Both the position numbers and the translations under genes were made by a program. Below, one piece after another: positions 8,289-16,152 of a stretch of DNA of 64,000 nt. Below the pieces are notes generated by a model. The model was not told the DNA's origin and made no database searches. It saw only the letters and a program-made list of their open reading frames with translations. Every line of letters begins with the position of its first letter. The stretch's first letter is position 1. The DNA is from Nocardioides sp. Root240 (GTDB lineage Bacteria; Actinomycetota; Actinomycetes; Propionibacteriales; Nocardioidaceae): assembly GCF_001428825.1 (NCBI RefSeq), contig NZ_LMIT01000001.1, positions 470,258 through 534,257 on the forward strand, in the 5' to 3' direction.

Positions 8289-9052
8289 GCGGTCACGACC
8301 TCGACGCCGGCCGCGGCGTAGGCCTTGCGGTCGGCAGGGCGCAGGCCGCGGTCGGTGACCAGCGTGTCGACCTCGTCGAGCGCCGCGAAGCGGACCGCGG
8401 TCTCCACGCCGGCCTTGGAGGAGTCGACGAGGCCGACCACCCGTTCGGCCGAGAGGACGAAGGACCGCTTGGTCGCGGCCTCCTCGCTGTCCGGGGTCGA
8501 GAGCCCGTGACCGACGCTGACGCCGTTGGCGCCCATGAACGCCATGTCGACCCGCAGCGCGCCGACCGCGGCGACGGTCGCGGCGCCGACCGCAGCGTGG
8601 GTGTTGGTGCGCACCCGGCCCGGCAGCAGGTGCAGCTCGATGCCGGCGTTGCCGGCGAGCCGGGCCGCGATGGACACGCTGTGGGTGAACACCACCAGCC
8701 GGTGGCTGCCCGGCAGCGCGTCGGCGAACCGGGCGGTCGTGCTGCCCGCGTCGAGCAGGATCGAGGCACCCGGCGGCGGGAGCAGGTCGAGGGCGGCGCG
8801 GGCGATCTGCGCCTTCGCCTCGGTGTTGGCGGCGTCGCGCTCGACGATCCCCGGCTCGAGGGTGGAGAGGGCGGAGGCCGGCACGGCACCGCCGTGGACC
8901 CGCCGGAGCACGCCCAGGGCTTCGAGCGCGGTGAGGTCACGTCGTACGGTCTCGGTCGTGACGTCGAACAGCTCGGCGATCTCCGCGACCGACATGCGGC
9001 CCCGGTCCCCGACCTGGCGGGCGATGGCCTGCTGGCGCTCCTCGGCGTACAT
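8285..9052 (-). CDS. fruR: DeoR family regulator of the fructose PTS operon
   Basis: A 255-residue DeoR-type repressor. The N-terminal winged helix-turn-helix reads MSVAEIAELFDVTTETVRRDLTALEALGVLRRVHGGAV, which is diagnostic. The C-terminal sugar-phosphate sensor domain (DeoRC) has the expected ILLDAGSTTARFAD and VDMAFMGANGVS phrases. As first gene of the fruR-fruK-fruA-ptsH run and divergent from ptsI, it most likely represses both units until fructose 1-phosphate or a related sugar phosphate appears. That effector is known for relatives and inferred here. Confidence 0.9.
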   Translation of the reverse strand: MYAEERQQAIARQVGDRGRMSVAEIAELFDVTTETVRRDLTALEALGVLRRVHGGAVPASALSTLEPGIVERDAANTEAKAQIARAALDLLPPPGASILLDAGSTTARFADALPGSHRLVVFTHSVSIAARLAGNAGIELHLLPGRVRTNTHAAVGAATVAAVGALRVDMAFMGANGVSVGHGLSTPDSEEAATKRSFVLSAERVVGLVDSSKAGVETAVRFAALDEVDTLVTDRGLRPADRKAYAAAGVEVVTA

Positions 9053-9076
9053 CTGTGACCTCCCTCACGAATCTGT

Positions 9077-9093
9077 GTTTATGTTGTTTTATG
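9077..9093. promoter_or_regulatory. Direct repeat in the fruR/ptsI divergent gap, possible FruR site
   Basis: TTTATG occurs at 9078-9083 and again at 9088-9093, ten bases apart and so on one face of the helix. The surrounding AT-rich patch (9070-9110) stands out in this GC-rich DNA. DeoR-type regulators often bind direct repeats like this. Assignment to FruR rests on position only. Confidence 0.45.
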
Positions 9094-9139
9094 CCCGTTT
9101 CTGTTGCTTGTCAAGGGGTGCGCGGTCTAGCGTGTGAGC

Positions 9140-10810
9140 ATGGTCACCACGTTCCACGGCACCCCGGTCGTCCCCGGCATCGCCCACGGGCCGGCCCAGC
9201 TCACCGTCTCCGACGTCTCCCCCGACGCCCTCGCCCGGTACGGCGACGGCGGCCACGCCGACGAGGAGGCCGCCCTCGCGGCCTACGACACGGCGGTCGA
9301 GACGGTGGCCGAGGGCTTCCGCCGCAAGGCGGCGGCCGCCGACGGAGCGACGGCCGGCGTGCTCACCGCCAGCGCCGGCCTGGCGACCGACCGCGGCCTG
9401 CGCTCCGCGGTCCGCAAGAACCTGCGTGCCGGCGAGCCGCTGCTCGCCGCCGTCGACCACGCGGTCGAGCAGTTCGTCACCGTGTTCACCGGCATGGGCG
9501 GGCTGATGGCCGAGCGGGTCACCGACCTGCGCGACATCCGCACCCGCGTGGTCGCGCGGCTGGTCGGCGAGCCCGAGCCCGGCGTCACCCTGCCCGACGA
9601 GCCGGTGGTGCTGGTCGCCACCGACCTGGCGCCGGCCGACACCGCCGGCCTGGACCCGGCGCTGGTCCTGGCCCTGGTCACCGAGCGCGGCGGCCCGACC
9701 AGCCACACCGCGATCATCGCGCGCCAGCTGGGCATCCCCTGCGTGGTCGGTGCGGCCGGCGTCGTCGCCGCGGTCGCCGGCCACACGCTCCTGGTCGACG
9801 GTGCGACCGGCACGGTCGAGCTCGACCCCGAGCCGGGGGCCGCGGCCGAGCGGGTCGCGGCCGACACGCAGGAGCGGGCGGCGCTGGCGCAGTGGGAGGG
9901 CCCGGGCCGCACGGCCGACGGCCACCCGGTGAAGCTGCTCGCCAATGTCGCCGACCAGACGTCCGCCGTGGCCGCCGCCGACGGCCCCGTCAGCGGCGTC
10001 GGCCTGTTCCGCACCGAGCTGAGCTTCCTCGACCGCGAGACCGAGCCGACGGTCGAGGAGCAGACGGCCGTGTACGCCGGCGTGCTGGCGCCCTTCGCCG
10101 CCGACGAGCGCTACGTCGTGGTGCGCACCCTCGACGCCGGCTCCGACAAGCCGATCGCGTTCGCGACCCACCCCGACGAGGAGAACCCGGCGCTCGGCGT
10201 CCGCGGCCTGCGGCTGTCCTTCACCGACCACGGCCTGCTCGACCGCCAGCTCGACGCGGTCGCCGCGGCAGCACAACGCAGCGGCGCCACCACCTGGGTG
10301 ATGGCGCCGATGGTGGCGACGGTCGACGAGGCACGGGACTTCGCACGGTCGGCCCGTGCCCGCGGACTGGTGGCCGGCGTGATGATCGAGGTTCCGAGTG
10401 CCGCGCTCCTGGCCGACCGGATCCTGGCCGAGGTGGACTTCCTGTCGATCGGCACCAACGACCTGACGCAGTACACGATGGCGGCCGACCGGCTCTGCTC
10501 CGACCTGGCGCACCTCACCGACCCGTGGCAGCCGGCGGTGCTGCAGCTGGTGGCGATGACCGCGGCAGCGGGCGAGCGGGCCGACAAGCCGGTCGGGGTC
10601 TGCGGCGAGGCCGCCGCCGATCCCCTGCTGGCCTGCGTGCTGGTCGGCCTCGGGATCACGTCGCTGTCGATGGCCGCGGCCGCCGTACGGCCGGTGGGGG
10701 CGCGACTGGCGACCGCCACCCTCGAGCAGTGCCGGGAAATGGCGAACGCGGCGCTCGCGGCTGCGGATCCCTCCGCAGCACGCGAGGCCGCGCGCGCCGT
10801 GCTTGCCTGA
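9140..10810 (+). CDS. ptsI: PTS enzyme I (phosphoenolpyruvate-protein phosphotransferase)
   Basis: A 556-residue enzyme I. The phosphorylated histidine is His189 in GGPTSHTAIIARQLGIPCVVG, the same number as in E. coli. Later come the PEP-binding barrel motifs GVGLFRTELSFLDR, VVRTLDAGSDKP, ENPALGVRGLRLS and EVDFLSIGTNDLTQYTMAADR, and the catalytic Cys in GVCGEAA. It moves phosphate from PEP to HPr, the gene for which lies across the divergent fru operon. ATG 9140 is chosen because TAGCGT (9128-9133) sits six bases before it, the spacing for a leaderless message, and no Shine-Dalgarno is visible; GTG 9134 is the alternative. Confidence 0.94.
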   Translation: MVTTFHGTPVVPGIAHGPAQLTVSDVSPDALARYGDGGHADEEAALAAYDTAVETVAEGFRRKAAAADGATAGVLTASAGLATDRGLRSAVRKNLRAGEPLLAAVDHAVEQFVTVFTGMGGLMAERVTDLRDIRTRVVARLVGEPEPGVTLPDEPVVLVATDLAPADTAGLDPALVLALVTERGGPTSHTAIIARQLGIPCVVGAAGVVAAVAGHTLLVDGATGTVELDPEPGAAAERVAADTQERAALAQWEGPGRTADGHPVKLLANVADQTSAVAAADGPVSGVGLFRTELSFLDRETEPTVEEQTAVYAGVLAPFAADERYVVVRTLDAGSDKPIAFATHPDEENPALGVRGLRLSFTDHGLLDRQLDAVAAAAQRSGATTWVMAPMVATVDEARDFARSARARGLVAGVMIEVPSAALLADRILAEVDFLSIGTNDLTQYTMAADRLCSDLAHLTDPWQPAVLQLVAMTAAAGERADKPVGVCGEAAADPLLACVLVGLGITSLSMAAAAVRPVGARLATATLEQCREMANAALAAADPSAAREAARAVLA

Positions 10811-10816
10811 CGAAGG

Positions 10817-11071
10817 TCAGGCGGGGTCGATCTCGTCGATGGCCGGAGCCTCGACGGCCTTCTCCTCGCCGTGCTCGGCGAGAGCCCGGCGCGAGGAGTC
10901 GCGGATCTCGAAGACCTCGGTCGCGAACCCACCCACCGCGGCGGCGACGTCGCCGACCGCCTTGGTCAGGATCGTGGCGACCTCGCCGACGGTGGTGGCC
11001 GCCGCCTCGGCACCGGCCTGGATGGCGTCCTTGGCGATCTCGCCCTTGCTCAGGTGATCACGTCCACTCAT
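10817..11071 (-). CDS. Small hypothetical protein
   Basis: An 84-residue protein, alanine-rich and helical, starting MSGRDHLSKGEIAKDAIQAG and ending APAIDEIDPA. Two short hydrophobic stretches (TTVGEVATILTKAVGDVAAAVGGFA) look like amphipathic helix rather than a firm membrane span. I do not recognise a family. ATG 11071 is chosen because GGGGAG lies at a workable distance (about 11 bases); the in-frame ATG at 11080 would abut that site. It lies between ptsI (convergent, six bases) and the desaturase operon (25 bases downstream of it). Confidence 0.55.
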   Translation of the reverse strand: MSGRDHLSKGEIAKDAIQAGAEAAATTVGEVATILTKAVGDVAAAVGGFATEVFEIRDSSRRALAEHGEEKAVEAPAIDEIDPA

Positions 11072-11096
11072 GGCGAGCATTCTCCCCGCAAAGGGC

Positions 11097-12251
11097 TCAG
11101 GCGGCCAACGAGTCGTCGGTCACGGCCTGCGGACCGCGGACCGGGGCCTCCTTCTGGGCGCCGCCCGGGAAGGAGAGGCGCACGATCTTCGAGAAGACGC
11201 TGAAGAGCTGCTTGTGCAGCGGGCCCTTGTTGTAGGGCAGGCCGTAGCGCTCGCAGATCTCCTGCACCTCGACGGCCATCTCCGGGTAGCGGCGGGCCGG
11301 GATGTCGGGGAACAGGTGGTGCTCGATCTGGTGCGACAGGTTGCCGCTCATCACGTGCATCAGCTTGCCACCGGTGATGTTGGCCGAGCCGAGCATCTGG
11401 CGCAGGTACCACTGGCCGCGCGTCTCGTTCTCGGTCTCCTCGACCGAGAAGGACGCGACGCCGGCCGGGAAGTGGCCGCAGAAGATGATGTTGAAGGTCC
11501 ACACGTTGCGGACCAGGTTGGCCACCGCGTTGCCGGCCAGGGTGCTCAGGAAGAGCGGGCCGGTCAGCGCCGGGAAGAGCACGTAGTCCTTGAGGACCTG
11601 CTTGCCCATCTTCTTGCGGATCCGGCGCCAGATGGGGGCGTTCTCGCCACCGAACATCTTGCGACGGCCCGCGAACACCTCCTCGGTCTCGAGGTCGTGC
11701 AGGGCCACGCCCCACTCGAAGAAGGTCATCAGCAGGAACGCCCACAGCGGGTTGCCCAGGTAGTAGGGGTTCCACTTCTGCTCCGGGTCCATGCGCAGGA
11801 TGCCGTAGCCCACGTCGCGGTCCTTGCCGACCACGTTGGTGTAGGTGTGGTGCATGTAGTTGTGGCCGTACTTCCAGTTCTCGGCCGGCGCCATCGTGTC
11901 CCAGTCGAACATGCGGGAGTTGAACGACGGGTCGCCCATCCAGTCGTACTGGCCGTGCATCACGTTGTGGCCGATCTCCATGTTGTCGAGGATCTTCGAC
12001 ACGGAGAGGGCGGCGACGGCGGGCACCCAGCCGATCACGGGCAGGTAGAACAGCGCGCGGCCGGCGATCTCGAAGCTGCGCTGGGCCTTTACGACCTTGC
12101 GCAGGTACTCCGCGTCGACCTCGCCGAGGTCGGCGATGATGCGCAGGCGCAGGGCGTCCAGCTCGGCGCCCAGCTGGTCGATCTCGGCGTGGGTCAGGCC
12201 GTGGTACTTCTCGTCCGTGGTCGTGGCCACGGGCTCCATGAGCTCGGTCAT
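11097..12251 (-). CDS. Acyl-CoA/acyl-lipid fatty acid desaturase (DesA3-like)
   Basis: A 384-residue membrane di-iron desaturase. The three histidine boxes are present: GHNVMHG (His95, His99), GHNYMHHTYTN (His130, His134, His135) and SHQIEHHLFP (His307, His311, His312). Hydrophobic segments near residues 66-85, 168-182 and 226-260 fit the family. It inserts a double bond into a fatty acyl chain in the membrane, drawing electrons from the ferredoxin reductase encoded just upstream. That pairing matches DesA3 and Rv3230c of M. tuberculosis, a stearoyl-CoA delta-9 system; the chain position here is inferred. The ATG has GAGGAG six bases upstream, and only ten bases separate it from the reductase stop. 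Confidence 0.9.
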   Translation of the reverse strand: MTELMEPVATTTDEKYHGLTHAEIDQLGAELDALRLRIIADLGEVDAEYLRKVVKAQRSFEIAGRALFYLPVIGWVPAVAALSVSKILDNMEIGHNVMHGQYDWMGDPSFNSRMFDWDTMAPAENWKYGHNYMHHTYTNVVGKDRDVGYGILRMDPEQKWNPYYLGNPLWAFLLMTFFEWGVALHDLETEEVFAGRRKMFGGENAPIWRRIRKKMGKQVLKDYVLFPALTGPLFLSTLAGNAVANLVRNVWTFNIIFCGHFPAGVASFSVEETENETRGQWYLRQMLGSANITGGKLMHVMSGNLSHQIEHHLFPDIPARRYPEMAVEVQEICERYGLPYNKGPLHKQLFSVFSKIVRLSFPGGAQKEAPVRGPQAVTDDSLAA

Positions 12252-12261
12252 CTCAGTCTCC

Positions 12262-13437
12262 TCAGAGGTCGATGTGGCAGTCACCGGCGGCGGCGGTCAC
12301 GCAGATGCGGACCTCCTCGTCCGGCAGTGCGGACTCCTCGCCGGTCAGGATGTTGCGGACGGTGCCCGCGGTCTTGGTGCGGGTGCAGGAGAAGCAGATC
12401 CCCATGCGGCAGCCGAACTCCGGCTTCAGGCCGAGCTCCTCGGCCTGCTCGAGCAGGCTGGCGCCGGATGCCGCGACGGTCTTGCCGGAGCGGGTGAACG
12501 AGATGTCCCCCTCGATCTCCTCGCCGGGTTGGGCGGCCCGGGCGACGGCCGGCTTGAAGAACTCCATCCGCAGGCGGTCTGAGTCGCCGTACGCCGCCTT
12601 GACCAGCTCCACCAGGCCCGGAGGCCCACAGAGCCAGGTGTCGGTGTCCTTGTAGTCCGGCACGAGCCGGCGCAGCTCGAACTCGCTGAACACCTGGTCG
12701 CCGTGGCGCAGGTGGACGTCGACGCCGTTGTCGGCGGCGGCGATCTCGGCCAGCTCCTCGGCGAAGATCTGGTCCTCGGGGCTGCGCGCGAAGTGGAGGA
12801 AGGTCACCTTGCGGCCGGCGTGGGCCACCCCGTTGCGCTGGTAGCCGTCGCGGAGCAGGGTGCGGACCATCGACATCGCGGGCGTGATGCCCGAGCCACC
12901 GGTGATGAACACCAGCCGGCTGATCGTCGGCGTCGCCGGGCTCTCGACGAGGGTGAACTCGCCCTGCGCCTGGGACAGGTGGAGCACCTGGCCGGCCTGC
13001 GCCTCCCGGACCAGGTACGACGACACCTGGCCCTCGTCGTGGGCACGGATCGTGAGCGTGAACTGCTCGCCCCGGCCCGACGCGGCGGACGAGATCGAGA
13101 ACGCACGGGTGAACCGCTTCGCGATCCCGGGGATCTCGACGCCGACCAGGACGTGCTGGCCGGCGCGGTGGCCGCGCCAGGTCGAGGTGGGCTGGAGGGT
13201 CAGGGTGGCGACCGGGGCGCTGCCGTCGGTCTCGCGGTGGATGGAGACGATCCGGGCCCGCACCTCGTGCGCGGCCCACATCGGGTTGAACCGCTCGAGG
13301 TAGCTGTCGACGCCGTGCGGGCTGGCGAGCGCCGTCACGAGCTTCGAGCGCAGCAGCAGGCCGAGCGGGCCGCCGCCTGCGCGGGCCTTGGCGGGGCGGG
13401 TGGGGAGGGCCGCCGGATCGGAGATGAGCGCGGTCAT
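12262..13437 (-). CDS. Ferredoxin reductase with C-terminal 2Fe-2S domain
   Basis: A 391-residue flavoprotein. It has an FAD-binding barrel (about 65-165, with RAFSISSA), an NAD(P) domain (about 170-290, VFITGGSGITPAMSMVRTLL and TWLCGPPGLV) and a plant-type 2Fe-2S ferredoxin domain at the C terminus with Cys343, Cys348, Cys351 and Cys379. It passes electrons from NADPH to the desaturase encoded next, like Rv3230c with DesA3. The ATG at 13437 has GGAGG seven bases upstream. Its promoter region contains a 30-bp perfect palindrome shared with a divergent TetR gene, so reductase and desaturase are probably one regulated operon. Confidence 0.9.
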   Translation of the reverse strand: MTALISDPAALPTRPAKARAGGGPLGLLLRSKLVTALASPHGVDSYLERFNPMWAAHEVRARIVSIHRETDGSAPVATLTLQPTSTWRGHRAGQHVLVGVEIPGIAKRFTRAFSISSAASGRGEQFTLTIRAHDEGQVSSYLVREAQAGQVLHLSQAQGEFTLVESPATPTISRLVFITGGSGITPAMSMVRTLLRDGYQRNGVAHAGRKVTFLHFARSPEDQIFAEELAEIAAADNGVDVHLRHGDQVFSEFELRRLVPDYKDTDTWLCGPPGLVELVKAAYGDSDRLRMEFFKPAVARAAQPGEEIEGDISFTRSGKTVAASGASLLEQAEELGLKPEFGCRMGICFSCTRTKTAGTVRNILTGEESALPDEEVRICVTAAAGDCHIDL

Positions 13438-13456
13438 CGCGCCTCCTTCGGTGGAA

Positions 13457-13486
13457 AGTTTGGGTGTACGTCTGTACACCCAAACT
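13457..13486. promoter_or_regulatory. 30-bp perfect palindrome, likely TetR operator of the desaturase operon
   Basis: AGTTTGGGTGTAC (13457-13469) and its exact complement GTACACCCAAACT (13474-13486) flank a 4-base spacer, GTCT. The palindrome lies 20 bases before the reductase ATG, where it would cover the promoter, and about 80 bases before the divergent TetR gene. Symmetry of this size fits a TetR dimer pair. The assignment to that regulator is inferred from position. Confidence 0.75.
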
Positions 13487-13565
13487 CTGACGCCCCACCC
13501 GGCAGCAGGTCAACGACCGGAGGCCGTGACAGTGCACACATGTTCACTGAAGGTAGGATGGGTAC

Positions 13566-14195
13566 ATGACCGGGATTCGCGGCGAGCAGAAGGAGCGCAC
13601 CCGTCGCGCGATCCTCGACGCGGCGCTGTCGCTGTCCGACGGATCCGCCCTCGTCGCCCTCTCGCTGCGCCAGGTCGCCAAGGAGGTCGGCATCGTGCCG
13701 ACCGCGTTCTACCGGCACTTCCCCTCGATCGAGGACCTCGGCATGGCGCTCGTCGAGGAGTCCCTCGACACGCTGCGCACCCTGCTGCGCGAGCTGCGTC
13801 GTACCGCTGGCGACGACTTCCGGTCGATCATCGACGGCTCGGTCACCGTGCTGGTCACCCAGGTCCGCCAGGACCAGGCCCACTTCGGCTTCATCGCCCG
13901 TGAGCGCTTCGCCGGGCCGCCGGCCGTCCGCGAGGCGATCGCCCGGGGCATCGAGCTCGCCGAGCGCGAGCTCGCGATCGACCTGGCCCACCTCCCCGGC
14001 ACCGACCAGTGGTCCGAGGAGGACCTGCGGGTGCTCTCGACCCTGATCGTGGGCGCGATGGTCGCCACCGCCGAGCGGCTGCTGACGGCCGGGTCCGGGT
14101 CGGACGCCGAGCGGAAGGTCGCCGACACCGCCCGCGCCCAGCTGCGGATGATGCTGATCGGCGCCATGCAGTGGCGCTCGCGGCCCTCCCCCTGA
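13566..14195 (+). CDS. TetR family regulator of the desaturase operon
   Basis: A 209-residue regulator. Residues 9-55 form the helix-turn-helix (ERTRRAILDAALSLS, then SLRQVAKEVGIVPTAFYRHFPS). The rest is a helical ligand domain of normal size. It is divergent from the reductase-desaturase operon, with a 30-bp palindrome between them. By analogy with DesT of Pseudomonas, which senses saturated and unsaturated acyl-CoA, it may adjust membrane unsaturation; the sequence does not show the ligand. TAGGAT (13554-13559) lies six bases before the ATG with no Shine-Dalgarno, so the message is probably leaderless. Confidence 0.87.
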   Translation: MTGIRGEQKERTRRAILDAALSLSDGSALVALSLRQVAKEVGIVPTAFYRHFPSIEDLGMALVEESLDTLRTLLRELRRTAGDDFRSIIDGSVTVLVTQVRQDQAHFGFIARERFAGPPAVREAIARGIELAERELAIDLAHLPGTDQWSEEDLRVLSTLIVGAMVATAERLLTAGSGSDAERKVADTARAQLRMMLIGAMQWRSRPSP

Positions 14196-14290
14196 TCCAG
14201 CACAGCAGGAACTCGTCACAACCAACCGGCCGTTCCCGGCGTCTCCCCTGGTGTCCTCCTCGACACCGAACCCCCAAGGGAGCCCCCACC

Positions 14291-14905
14291 ATGTCCGTCT
14301 CGGCCCGCCTGCTCGTCCCGCTCGTCGCGCTCGCCGCCCTGCTCACGGGCGTCCCCGCGACGTCCGCCGCGCCGGCCCCCGTCTCCACGGCCGTCTCCAC
14401 GGCCGCCACCGTGCCCACCACCCGCGTCGTGATCCGCGTCGCCGACTGCGAGGGCTGCGAGGTCTTCCTGCAGCAGGGCCTGCGCAGCTCCTGGTGGTCC
14501 AGCCGGGTCCACCGGGTCCACGACGGCCGTGCTGTGTTCGTCGTACCGTCGCGCCACACGCGCGGCATGTCCGTCGGCATCACCGGCACGTGGGAGGCGA
14601 CCAGCCCGCACCCGTCCGGGTTCCAGTCGATCGTCACACTGCGCTACCGCGGCATCGCCGCCGGCACGCGGGTCACCCGCGCGGTCGCGTCGAGCAAGCG
14701 CTACGGCTCCGCCTGCTTCCCCGGTACGACGGCCGAGCGCCTCGTGGTCCCCATCCAGGCCCGCAAGGTCCGGGTCCCCGGCAACGGCGGCCCGGCGCTC
14801 AGCACGCTGGCCTGGGCGAGCCCGCAGACCCGCACCATGGCCGGGACGATGGAGCGGACCTACCGCGGCGTCTTCGGCGCCCAGGACGTCGTGCCCTGCT
14901 TCTGA
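14291..14905 (+). CDS. Secreted hypothetical protein
   Basis: A 204-residue protein with a clear Sec signal peptide (LLVPLVALAALLTGVPATSA-like core, predicted cleavage near residue 27 after SAA). The mature part has four cysteines, two in DCEGCEV near residue 54 and later CF and a C-terminal PCF, which could form disulfides. Beta-rich character is suggested by the many V/T/R alternations. I recognise no family. AAGGGAG lies eight bases before the ATG. It stands alone between a TetR gene and a hydrolase gene on the same strand. A cell-surface or extracellular role is all that can be inferred. Confidence 0.7.
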   Translation: MSVSARLLVPLVALAALLTGVPATSAAPAPVSTAVSTAATVPTTRVVIRVADCEGCEVFLQQGLRSSWWSSRVHRVHDGRAVFVVPSRHTRGMSVGITGTWEATSPHPSGFQSIVTLRYRGIAAGTRVTRAVASSKRYGSACFPGTTAERLVVPIQARKVRVPGNGGPALSTLAWASPQTRTMAGTMERTYRGVFGAQDVVPCF

Positions 14906-14984
14906 ACCGTCGTTGCCCGCGGCGGCGGGGTCATGCTCGTCACGTTCGGTGGACGCGAAGTTACCGACCAGTCACCATGGCGCG

Positions 14985-16043
14985 GTGCCCACCGCAGTCC
15001 AAAGCCTGACCACCGCCGCCCGCAATGCGTGGGCGATCTCCCCGCTCGGCCCCGGCGTCGAGCAGTACGACGGCCTACCGGCCACCGTGCTCAGTGACGA
15101 GCCGCACCGCCGGCTCACCCGGTACGACCGCGAGGCCCCGGCCACCGCGCCGCGCCCCGTCCTGCTCGTCCCGCCGCTCGCCGTCTCCGCGCGCTGCTTC
15201 GACCTGCGGCCCGGCCAGAGCCTGGCCGCCCACCTCGTCGGGACCGGGCGCGCGACGTACCTCGTCGACTACGGGGCCATCGGCTTCGCCGACCGGGCGA
15301 TGGGCTTCGAGACCTGGGTGGACGACATCCTCCCGACCGCGATCCACGCGGTGCTCGACGACCACGCCGAGGCCGGCGACCGTGCCGACGGCGTCGACCT
15401 CGTCGGCTGGTCCCTCGGCGGCACGATGAGCCTGCTCACCGCCGCGGCGCACCCCGACCTGCCGATCGCCTCACTGACCGCCTTCGGCACGCCGATCGAC
15501 TACTCGAGGATCCCGGCGGTCCAGCCGCTGATCGCCGCCGACCGCCTGCTCGGCTCCCGCGTCGCGACCGCCCCGACCGCCGCGCTCGGCGGCGTGCCGC
15601 GGCACCTGGTGCGCGCGAGCTACCGTGCGATGGCGCCCCGGCGTGAGCTGACCAAGGCCTACCACCTGGCGAAGAACATCCTCGACACCGAGACCCTCGC
15701 CCGCACCACCGCCATCGACGGCTTCATCGCCGAGATGCCGGGCTACCCGGGCCGGGCCTACCACCAGATCCACACCCGCCTGATGGCCCGCAACGAGCTG
15801 GCCTCCGGCACCGTGCACCTGGGCCGCGGTCGCGAGGTGCGCCTCGCCGACGTCCGCACCAAGGTGCTGTTCGTCGGCAGCGAGACCGACAACATCGCCG
15901 ACGGCCCCGCCGTCCGCGCTGGCGCCGACGTGGTCCCCGGCGCGACGTACGCCGCCGCCGACGGCCTCAGCCACCTCGGCCTGGTCGCCGGGCCGCGCGC
16001 GGCCGCGCTCAGCTGGCCGCTGATGGACGCCTTCTTGGGCTGA
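14985..16043 (+). CDS. Alpha/beta fold hydrolase related to PHA synthase-type esterases
   Basis: A 352-residue hydrolase. The nucleophile elbow is DLVGWSLGG with Ser143; later VGSETDNIADG offers the acid and DGLSHLGLV the histidine. The opening (PRPVLLVPPLAVSARCFDLRPGQSLAAHL) resembles the PhaC-like branch of the fold, whose members work on polyhydroxyalkanoate or acyl-CoA type substrates, but the PHA synthase cysteine is replaced by serine, so esterase or thioesterase chemistry is likelier. It starts with GTG; the longer open frame upstream runs through the preceding gene and is not coding. No signal peptide is present. Confidence 0.75.
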   Translation: MPTAVQSLTTAARNAWAISPLGPGVEQYDGLPATVLSDEPHRRLTRYDREAPATAPRPVLLVPPLAVSARCFDLRPGQSLAAHLVGTGRATYLVDYGAIGFADRAMGFETWVDDILPTAIHAVLDDHAEAGDRADGVDLVGWSLGGTMSLLTAAAHPDLPIASLTAFGTPIDYSRIPAVQPLIAADRLLGSRVATAPTAALGGVPRHLVRASYRAMAPRRELTKAYHLAKNILDTETLARTTAIDGFIAEMPGYPGRAYHQIHTRLMARNELASGTVHLGRGREVRLADVRTKVLFVGSETDNIADGPAVRAGADVVPGATYAAADGLSHLGLVAGPRAAALSWPLMDAFLG

Positions 16044-16064
16044 CGCCCCGGGGGTTGGTGACGC

Positions 16065-16133
16065 ATTCCTGCGGTTGTCGGCCGTTGCAACCGTCAACAA
16101 CCGCAGGAATCCCCGCCGGAGCGGGGATTCCTG
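16065..16133. terminator. Overlapping hairpins between convergent genes
   Basis: A 14-bp inverted repeat (16065-16078 with 16097-16110) shares its right arm with a second 13-bp stem (16104-16116 with 16121-16133, loop CGGA). Three alternating copies of ATTCCTGC/GCAGGAAT make the two hairpins mutually exclusive. The position between two convergent stops fits a bidirectional terminator. Confidence 0.75.
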
Positions 16134-16152
16134 CACCTGGCGACAGGGCAGC

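Noticed and set aside
14009..14290. Upstream extension of the secreted protein gene to 14009
   Set aside because: This part overlaps the TetR gene in another frame, and the signal peptide with a ribosome site fixes the start at 14291.
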